In this document: positions 26,158 to 33,519 of the stretch, piece after piece
How the letters are laid out: every line of letters begins with the position of its first letter
How positions within the stretch are numbered: the first letter of the stretch is position 1
Assembly (NCBI RefSeq): GCF_001556045.1
Contig: NZ_LSIC01000212.1
Coordinates: 1 to 33,519 of the forward strand
Source of the DNA: Bradyrhizobium sp. CCH5-F6
Lineage (GTDB): Bacteria; Pseudomonadota; Alphaproteobacteria; Rhizobiales; Xanthobacteraceae
DNA: 33,519 nucleotides
Direction of reading: 5' to 3'
Made by a program: the position numbers and the translations under genes
The notes under the pieces: generated by a model
Database searches by the model: none
What the model was told of the DNA's origin: nothing
Seen by the model: the letters and a program-made list of their open reading frames with translations, nothing else

Positions 26158-27249
26158 CTAGGGACGCCGCGCGGCTGCTTGAGGCTGCCCGGCCCTGGCC
26201 ACGTCCCGGATCAGGTCGTGAATGAAACCCAGCTTGGCGATCACCACGGGCGACAGGATGAATGGATAAAGGTCGCGCAGGCCCATGGCGCGGTTGACGC
26301 TGTTCATGGCGAAGGTGAAGGGCAGCCATGCATTGACCAGCGCCTCGACATCCCTTGCCTCGTAAGGGTTGAAGCGGATGCGCGCGGTCAACTCCCCGTC
26401 GCGGTCGACCTTCGGGCGCACCTCCATGCCGAATTCGGAGGCCATTTCCAGGGTGTCGACGATATGGAGGTAGTGCGCCCAGGTCTCGGCGAAGTCTTCC
26501 CAGGGATGCGTGGTGGCGTAGGCCGAGACGTAGCTTTGCTGCCAGTCGGCCGGCGGGCCTTCGGCATAGTGCCGCTGCAAGGCCTGACCGTAGTCGGCCG
26601 TGTCGTCGCCGAAAATGGCGCGGCACTGGTCGAGCTTGCCGCCGTCGCGCACCAGCGCATCCCAAAAATAGTGCCCGACCTCGTGGCGGAAGTGTCCGAG
26701 CAGCGTCCTGTAGGGCTCGCCCAGCTCCAACCTGCGCCGCTCGCGCTCGATGTCGTCGGCCTCGGTCAGCGCGATCGTGATCAGACCGTTGTCGTGGCCG
26801 GTCATCACCTTCTGTCCGCTGTTGGGATCGTCGGCGAGGAAATTGAAGATCAGGCCATTCCCGGGATTATCCTGCCGGGTCTGGAGCGGCAGCTTCCAGC
26901 GGATCAGGGAATAGAATAGACGGTGCTTGGCCACCTCCAACTCGCGCCATCCGGCGAGCTGCGCCTGATCAGAGAGATTCGGCACCGTCCCATTGTGACG
27001 GCAGGCGCGGCAATAGCCGGTGGTATCGCCCGCGTCCGTCAGCCAGTTGCAGGCATCGTACTCGGCATTACGGCACAGCATCCGGCCTTCGCCATTGTCG
27101 GCCAGCGTCCGCCAGTCCTCTCCGGCGGGCTCGATCGCCGACATTGTCTCCTTCTCCGGCATGAAGGCGACCCGATGCCCGCAGCGTTCGCAGGCGCGGT
27201 TCTCGAAGTACAGGATGTTGCCGCAGGCCTGACAGACAAAGAGCTTCAA
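26158..27249 (-). CDS. Zinc-ribbon metallopeptidase-like protein
   Basis: This 363-residue protein starts with a zinc ribbon (C6, C9, C20, C23: CQACG and CERCG). A second Cys group follows (C59, C67, C80, C83), then a zincin-type domain whose HEVGH gives zinc ligands H189 and H193 and catalytic E190. The later EDFAETWAHYLH probably supplies the third ligand, E255. This is the layout of the putative zinc-binding metallopeptidase family (zinc ribbon plus Peptidase_Mx) found in proteobacteria, for which I know no established substrate. No signal peptide: cytosolic. It is upstream of pccA on the same strand (165-base gap) and divergent from the hybrid kinase. Confidence 0.86.
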   Translation of the reverse strand: MKLFVCQACGNILYFENRACERCGHRVAFMPEKETMSAIEPAGEDWRTLADNGEGRMLCRNAEYDACNWLTDAGDTTGYCRACRHNGTVPNLSDQAQLAGWRELEVAKHRLFYSLIRWKLPLQTRQDNPGNGLIFNFLADDPNSGQKVMTGHDNGLITIALTEADDIERERRRLELGEPYRTLLGHFRHEVGHYFWDALVRDGGKLDQCRAIFGDDTADYGQALQRHYAEGPPADWQQSYVSAYATTHPWEDFAETWAHYLHIVDTLEMASEFGMEVRPKVDRDGELTARIRFNPYEARDVEALVNAWLPFTFAMNSVNRAMGLRDLYPFILSPVVIAKLGFIHDLIRDVARAGQPQAAARRP

Positions 27250-27333
27250 GGTTTAGCCTCTTCGGAAAGGGAGCTTTATGAGAGAATCGGCGTCTCGCGA
27301 AGACTCCCCGGTCGGCCGATCGTTCCAGTGTCC

Positions 27334-27358
27334 GGAACAAATTGCCAGGCCGGACGTT
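27334..27358 (+). promoter_or_regulatory. EcfG (general stress sigma) promoter, perfect match
   Basis: GGAAC (27334-27338), exactly 16 bases, then CGTT (27355-27358) match the EcfG consensus at every defined base. It lies in the divergent region between the metallopeptidase and the large PAS hybrid kinase, 107 bases before the kinase ATG, and points toward the kinase genes. Confidence 0.68.
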
Positions 27359-27465
27359 GCCACCACGCGTTCAGGCATGCGCCCCTGTTTCCCGATACTT
27401 GCCCTTTAAACGATGGCCATCACGCTCCGTCTGTGTGAATATCGATCCGGCACGTGCGCACCTGC

Positions 27466-29934
27466 ATGACAACGGCCGATGCCTTGAACGAACCCTTGCC
27501 CGAGACCGTCGCCGCCGAAAGGCTGCGCCAGCACCTCGAACACGTCGCGCGCGAGCGCGACAACGCCTATCGCGCGTTGCAGGAGCGCGAGGCCGAGCTC
27601 GCGCGCATCCAGCGCATCGGCAAGGTCGGCGGTGTCGAGGTCGATTTCCGCGAAGGCTTCAAGAACCGTCGCTCGCCGGAATATCTGATGATCCACGGCC
27701 TGCCGCCGGAAGCTGCCGAGGAGTCGCACGAAGAGTGGGTCAAGCGCATCCACCCCGACGATCGCGACGCCACCGTCAGGCATTTCTTCGAGGCTCTCGC
27801 CGGAACGAGCGAAGACTACACTGCCGAATACCGCATCATCCGCCCCAGCGACGGCGAGACCCGCTGGATCCGCGTGGTCGCCAAGATCGAGCGCGACAAG
27901 GACGGCCGGGCCGTTCGGCTCGTCGGCGCCCATATCGACATCACCGACCAGGCGCTGGCGCGCGAGACGCTGCGCGAAAGCGAAGAGCGCTTCCGGCTGA
28001 TCGCCGACAGCGCACCGGTGCCGATCTGGGTGACCAAGCTCGACCGCAAGCGGTCCTTCGCCAACCGGGCCTATGTCGACTTCGTCGGGCTGCCCTACGA
28101 GCAGGCCATCGATTTCGACTGGCGCAAGGTGCTGCATCCCGACGACCTGCCGCGCGTGCTCCAGCAATCCGTCGACGGTGAAGCGTCCCTCAAGCCCTTC
28201 GTGCTGGAAGCGCGTTACAAGAACGCGATCGGCGAATGGCGGTGGCTTCGATCGGAATCGCAGCCGCGCTGGGATCCGACCGGAAAACATATCGGCTTCA
28301 TCGGCGTCGCCCACGACATCACCGTGGCCAAGCAGGCCGAGATCGAGCTGCGCCGGCTCAACGAGACGCTGGAAGAGCGCATTGCCGAGCGCACCGCCGA
28401 GCTCGAAGCGAACGAGGCGCGGCTGCGCGCGATCCTGGAAACCAGCAATCAGTATCAGGGCCTGGTCAATCTCAGGGGCGAAGTGCTTTACGCCAACACG
28501 ACGGCGCTCGCCGGCATCAAGGCGAGCCCTCCGGACGTCATCGGAAAGCCGCTTTGGGAGACCCCCTGGTTCAGCGCAACGGAGGGCATGAGTGCGCTGG
28601 TGCGCGATGCTTTCCACACCGTGCTCGAGGGCGAAGCGGTGCGGCTGGAAATGCGCCTGCGCCTTCCCATCGGCGAGCGCGATTTCGACTTCGGCATGCG
28701 CCCCGTGCTCGACCGCCACGGCAACATCACGGGCGCCGTGCCCGAGGCCGTCGACATCACCGAGCGCCGCCGCGGCGAGGAAGCGCTGCGGCAGTCGCAG
28801 AAGATGGAGGCGATCGGCCAGCTCACCGGCGGCGTCGCGCACGACTTCAACAATCTGCTCACCATCATCCGCTCGGCGACCGATTTCCTGCGCCGCCGCG
28901 AGCTGCCCGAGGAACGCCGCCGCCGCTATGTCGACGCCATCTCCGATACGGTCGAGCGCGCTTCCAAGCTGACGGCACAGCTTCTGGCGTTCGCGCGGCG
29001 GCAGCCGCTGAAGCCGCAGATATTCAACGTCGGCAGCCAGGTCGAGGGCGTGGCGCAGCTGGTCCGGCCGCTCGTCGGCGGCCGCATCGAAATCGCCGTG
29101 GACGTCCAGGAAGCCGATTGCTTCACGGTGGCCGACATCGCCCAGTTCGAGACCGCGCTGATCAACCTCGCCATCAACGCCCGCGACGCCATGGAGGGCG
29201 AAGGCCGCCTCACCATCGCCGTGCGCAAGGTCTCCGGGATTCCGAGCCTGCGCGCGCAATCGGCGCGCGGCGGCGACTATGTCGCGATCTCCGTTTCCGA
29301 CACCGGCGGCGGCATCGCGCCGGAACATCTCGACTCGATCTTCGAGCCGTTCTTCACCACCAAGGAGGTCGGCAAGGGCACCGGCCTCGGCCTCAGCCAG
29401 GCCTTCGGCTTCGCAAAGCAGTCCGAAGGCGACATTGCAGTGACGAGCACGCAAGGCCAAGGCTCGACCTTCACCATCTATCTGCCGCAGGCGCAAAGCC
29501 CGGCCACGGAGAAGGAAGCCGCGACGCTGACCAGCGAGGCCGCGACCACCGGGCGCGGCTACCGCGTGCTCGTGGTCGAGGACAACGATGATGTCGGCCG
29601 GTTCTCGACCGAGCTTCTGGAAGACCTCGGCTACGTCGTCCGACGCGTCGCCAACGCCAACGCGGCGCTCGCGATCCTCGGCGAGAACGAATTCGCCGTC
29701 GACCTCGTCTTCTCCGACGTGATCATGCCCGGCATGAACGGCGTCGAGCTCGCCGGCATCATCCGCGAACGCTATCCGGGCCTGCCCGTGGTGCTCACCA
29801 GCGGCTACAGCAACGTGCTCGCCGAAAGCGCCCATCGCGGCTTCGAGCTGATCCAAAAGCCGTATTCGGTGGAATCGCTGTCGCGTATCCTGCGCAAGGC
29901 GATCACGGAGAAGCTGTCGATGGCGCGGCCATGA
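27466..29934 (+). CDS. Multi-PAS cytoplasmic hybrid histidine kinase
   Basis: This 822-residue kinase lacks membrane helices. It has an N-terminal coiled coil (about 15-48) and three PAS-type domains (about 50-165, 172-290 and 318-435; the first two have the PAC end pattern DIT). HisKA carries H459 (LTGGVAHDFNNLL). The HATPase domain (about 555-675; NARDAM, DTGGGIA, GTGLGLSQ) and a receiver (about 698-815) with D751 (FSDVIMPG) follow. The ATG at 27466 is taken; a GTG four codons earlier is possible. A perfect EcfG promoter lies 107 bases upstream, and the next histidine kinase gene starts 35 bases downstream, so it probably leads a three-gene signalling operon. Its kinase core is a paralogue of that at 21070-22587. 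Confidence 0.92.
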   Translation: MTTADALNEPLPETVAAERLRQHLEHVARERDNAYRALQEREAELARIQRIGKVGGVEVDFREGFKNRRSPEYLMIHGLPPEAAEESHEEWVKRIHPDDRDATVRHFFEALAGTSEDYTAEYRIIRPSDGETRWIRVVAKIERDKDGRAVRLVGAHIDITDQALARETLRESEERFRLIADSAPVPIWVTKLDRKRSFANRAYVDFVGLPYEQAIDFDWRKVLHPDDLPRVLQQSVDGEASLKPFVLEARYKNAIGEWRWLRSESQPRWDPTGKHIGFIGVAHDITVAKQAEIELRRLNETLEERIAERTAELEANEARLRAILETSNQYQGLVNLRGEVLYANTTALAGIKASPPDVIGKPLWETPWFSATEGMSALVRDAFHTVLEGEAVRLEMRLRLPIGERDFDFGMRPVLDRHGNITGAVPEAVDITERRRGEEALRQSQKMEAIGQLTGGVAHDFNNLLTIIRSATDFLRRRELPEERRRRYVDAISDTVERASKLTAQLLAFARRQPLKPQIFNVGSQVEGVAQLVRPLVGGRIEIAVDVQEADCFTVADIAQFETALINLAINARDAMEGEGRLTIAVRKVSGIPSLRAQSARGGDYVAISVSDTGGGIAPEHLDSIFEPFFTTKEVGKGTGLGLSQAFGFAKQSEGDIAVTSTQGQGSTFTIYLPQAQSPATEKEAATLTSEAATTGRGYRVLVVEDNDDVGRFSTELLEDLGYVVRRVANANAALAILGENEFAVDLVFSDVIMPGMNGVELAGIIRERYPGLPVVLTSGYSNVLAESAHRGFELIQKPYSVESLSRILRKAITEKLSMARP

Positions 29935-29969
29935 GCGGCCGATTTTCAGCCTCGCGCGTTCCCTAGCGC

Positions 29970-31408
29970 ATGCGCTCGCTTCGCTCCCGACTGCTCGCCC
30001 TGTGGATCATGCTGGTGGTATCAGGCATAGCCACCGGCTATCTCCTGTTCGAATCCTATCGGCAGACCGCGAATGCGCGGCTGGCGCGCTCCGAGGAATT
30101 GGCGGCGCGGGCCTGCCGCGAACTCGCCGATCGCTACCAATTCTTCGTCACGGGCTGGAGCGGCGGCGAGATCGATGATCCGCTGAAGCAGCAGCTTGCA
30201 GCGGTCGTCCAGAGCGCGCTGTCCGGTGCGGCCGGCGTCGAGGGCGGCATCTGGCAGGCAGATGCGGGCTCCCTCGCCTACGCTTTTCCGACCTACGAAG
30301 GCACCGGACCGAAGACCGACCTGCCCTCGGCCGAGCTCAACACCATTCGCGACGTCAATGCCGAGGCGCAGCGATCCGGCCGGCCCTCCTCGATCCGGCA
30401 AAGCGGCCGGTCACAAGTGCTGATCGTTCATGCTTGCCCGCTGCGCGGCCCGCTGACCGGCGTGACCGGATGGACCATGACACGGGCGTTCACGGCGGAG
30501 GGGCCGGCCTACAATCAGCTGTTGGCCGGACTCCTGTTGCTCGCGCTCACGATCTTCGGCTCGGCCGCGTGGCTCGCGCGCGTGCTCTATGTCTGGTCGC
30601 GAAAGATCAACCAAATCGAAGCCGCTCTGGACGCCCCCCACGCCGGCACAATCGATCTGCCGACATTGCCGCGGACCGGCGCCCCAGAGCTAGACCGCCT
30701 GGTCGACGCGCTCAACGGCGCCGGCGAACGCCTGTCGGTGGAACGCCGCCGCGCCGCCGCAGCCGAGCGGCTCGCTGCGCTCGGGCGCATGTCGGCGGGC
30801 CTCGCGCACGAAATCCGCAATCCCATCGCCGCGATGCGGCTGAAGGCAGAGAATGCGCTGGCGGTCGCCGACGGCTCGCGCAGCGAGGCAGCGCTGACCT
30901 CGATCCTGCAACAGGTCGATCGGCTCGATATTCTCCTGCGCGACCTCCTGGAGATGACGCAGGCGCGCGAGCCCCGGCTCGCGGAGGTCGATCTCGAGAC
31001 CTTCCTGACGCGCACCGTCGAGACTCATCGCGACCTCGCCACGGCACGGAACATCGCCCTGACCGCCGGAACCGGACCGGCGTCTTCGCCGTTACCGCAA
31101 TTCGATCCGCTCCAGATGCAGCGGGCACTGGATAATTTGATCATCAACGCCATCCAGAATACGCCCGCGGGCGGCAAGATCAGCGTGGACGCGCGCCGGC
31201 GAGGCGACCTGTTGCTGCTTCAGGTATCCGACACCGGTCCCGGCATTCCCGACGAATTGCGCGAGCGCCTGTTCGAGCCGTTCGTCACCGGGCGCGCTGA
31301 CGGCACCGGTCTCGGGCTCGCCATCGTTCGCGAGATCGCGCGCAATCATCGTGGCCATGTCCGCCTGCTCCGATCCGTCGGCGGCGCCGAATTCGAGATC
31401 GAGGTGCC

Positions 31409-31424
<16 letters not shown>
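29970..31424 (+). CDS. Membrane-bound sensor histidine kinase
   Basis: This 484-residue sensor has two membrane helices (about 8-28 and 183-205) enclosing a periplasmic domain of about 150 residues. HisKA with H280 (GLAHEIRNPIAAM) and an HATPase domain (about 370-482; N-box NLIINAIQN, DTGPGIP, GTGLGLAI) follow. The linker after the second helix replaces a clear HAMP domain. An in-frame TAG just upstream fixes the start at or after 29970. The stop overlaps the next gene, a sigma-54-type response regulator, by 16 bases, so the two form a cognate pair. The periplasmic ligand is unknown. Confidence 0.94.
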
Positions 31425-32770
<1,346 letters not shown>

Positions 32771-32817
32771 CTCCGCAAGCGCGGCAAAAACTCCTTTCGG
32801 ATCAATCATTTTGCGAC

Positions 32818-32832
32818 TGGCACATGGCTTGC
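32818..32832 (+). promoter_or_regulatory. Sigma-54 (-24/-12) promoter
   Basis: TGGCAC-N5-TTGC with T next matches the sigma-54 consensus fully, and the GG and GC pairs are exactly ten bases apart. It sits just after the sigma-54 activator gene and 48 bases before the ATG of the secreted repeat protein. Inverted pentamers CGCAA (32774-32778) and TTGCG (32811-32815) just upstream might be activator half-sites; that part is speculative. Confidence 0.8.
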
Positions 32833-32880
32833 TGAATCCTGCGTAAGCGACGAGGTCGCGATATCGACAGGAGTTGTTCC

Positions 32881-33519
32881 ATGAAGACCACACGCATGCG
32901 CGCGCTGTTCTGGGTGCTGCTCGCCACCACAGCGATCGGCAGCGGCGCCGCCGCTTATTCGCAGGTCCGGGATCCCATGTGGGATTCCTCGCAGCTTCCG
33001 GAATCTCGCGGGACCGTGAAGCAGTACACGTTGACGCCGCGCGGCGACGTCGACGGAATCATTCTCACCGACGGCACCGAGGTGAAGCTGCCGCCGCATC
33101 TCAGTGCCCAGACGGTGTTTGCGATCCGTCCCGGCGACCAGGTTTCGGTGCGTGGCTTGCGCGCCCGCGCCATTCCGCTGGTCGACGCGGCGTCGGTCAC
33201 CAATGTCGCGACCGGCAAGAGCGTCGTCGACAACGGCCCGCCGGACCGGCGCGGTGCCAATGACGACCAGACCATCAGCGGCCGCATCGCCCTGCAATTG
33301 CACGGCAAGCGCGGCGAGGTGAACGGCGTCGTGCTCGATGACGGCACCACGCTGCGTCTGCCGCCACCGGAGGGCGAACGCATGCAGGACCAGCTGGCTC
33401 AGGGTCGAAGCATCTCGGTGCGCGGCGACGTCCTCGATACCGCCCTCGGCAAGGTCGTCGACGTGCGCGCGATCGGCGCCTCGCCGGAGCAGATGACCGA
33501 GGTGCGCGGCCCTCGCCCG
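32881..33519 (+). CDS. Secreted protein with two repeated modules (3' end outside window)
   Basis: The frame is open to the last base (213 codons, no stop), so the gene is truncated by the window edge. A signal peptide (about 1-26: FWVLLATTAIGSGAAAYSQ) predicts export. Two copies of a beta-rich module of about 60 residues follow (about 44-106 and 130-195). Each contains a G.V.G..L.DGT...LPP signature (VDGIILTDGTEVKLPP and VNGVVLDDGTTLRLPP) and then a SVRG strand (VSVRGLRA and ISVRGDVL); the pattern suggests OB-like barrels. I do not know its function. AGGAG lies seven bases before the ATG, and a perfect sigma-54 promoter lies upstream, next to the activator gene. Confidence 0.85.
   Translation, partial: MKTTRMRALFWVLLATTAIGSGAAAYSQVRDPMWDSSQLPESRGTVKQYTLTPRGDVDGIILTDGTEVKLPPHLSAQTVFAIRPGDQVSVRGLRARAIPLVDAASVTNVATGKSVVDNGPPDRRGANDDQTISGRIALQLHGKRGEVNGVVLDDGTTLRLPPPEGERMQDQLAQGRSISVRGDVLDTALGKVVDVRAIGASPEQMTEVRGPRP

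Noticed and set aside
27406..29856. An 816-codon open frame antisense to the large hybrid kinase
   Set aside because: It mirrors the kinase gene across its full length and has no recognisable domain. The plus strand has clear PAS, HisKA, HATPase and receiver motifs.

Overview
The window looks like a chromosomal segment of a Bradyrhizobium-type alphaproteobacterium. The reasons are its uniformly high G+C, dense coding on both strands, several long palindromic intergenic repeats of the kind scattered through Bradyrhizobium and Rhodopseudomonas genomes, and promoters that match the alphaproteobacterial general-stress sigma factor EcfG (GGAAC-N16/17-CGTT). I see no rRNA, CRISPR array, transposase, integrase or phage gene. 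There is one tRNA, Leu with anticodon GAG. The genus assignment is inference from these features.

Layout. 1-6 kb: a TonB/TolA-like envelope protein, an aldo/keto reductase, a lone HigA/NadS-type XRE regulator, the magnesium channel MgtE, and two tandem exported NodB-type polysaccharide deacetylases. 6-10 kb: two small unknown proteins, then a cluster made of a branched-chain-type ABC substrate-binding protein, an isonitrile hydratase-like DJ-1/PfpI enzyme, and a divergent GlxA/AraC regulator that carries a related DJ-1 fold. 10-16.5 kb: a stress-flavoured stretch of small basic or charged proteins, a Cys-rich flavodoxin-like reductase coupled by ATGA overlap to a thioredoxin-reductase-like flavoprotein, a zinc alcohol/formaldehyde dehydrogenase with a membrane-protein partner, and CsbD. 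16.4-20.9 kb: isochorismatase-type hydrolase, tRNA-Leu, FliN-like protein and lipB head to head, a short DnaB-like ATPase, and a tautomerase with a divergent LysR regulator and a clear dyad operator. 21-27 kb: a PAS hybrid histidine kinase, then a reverse-strand run of metallopeptidase, propionyl-CoA carboxylase alpha subunit, oxaloacetate decarboxylase-like enzyme and acylphosphatase. 27.4-33.5 kb: a second PAS hybrid kinase, a membrane histidine kinase, an NtrC-family response regulator, and a secreted protein of two repeated modules that runs off the window.

How the genes work together. The most coherent system is at 27.3-33.5 kb. A perfect EcfG-type promoter precedes the kinase-kinase-regulator set. 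The last two genes overlap, and a perfect -24/-12 sigma-54 promoter lies between the sigma-54 activator and the secreted repeat protein. This reads as a possible relay from general stress (EcfG) through two-component signalling to sigma-54 output at the envelope. The other PAS hybrid kinase (21 kb) also has a perfect EcfG-type promoter, and near-consensus ones precede the flavoreductase pair (12.5 kb) and a small SANT-like protein (13.2 kb). The window therefore samples several likely members of the general stress regulon. All promoter calls are by-eye motif matches without expression evidence.
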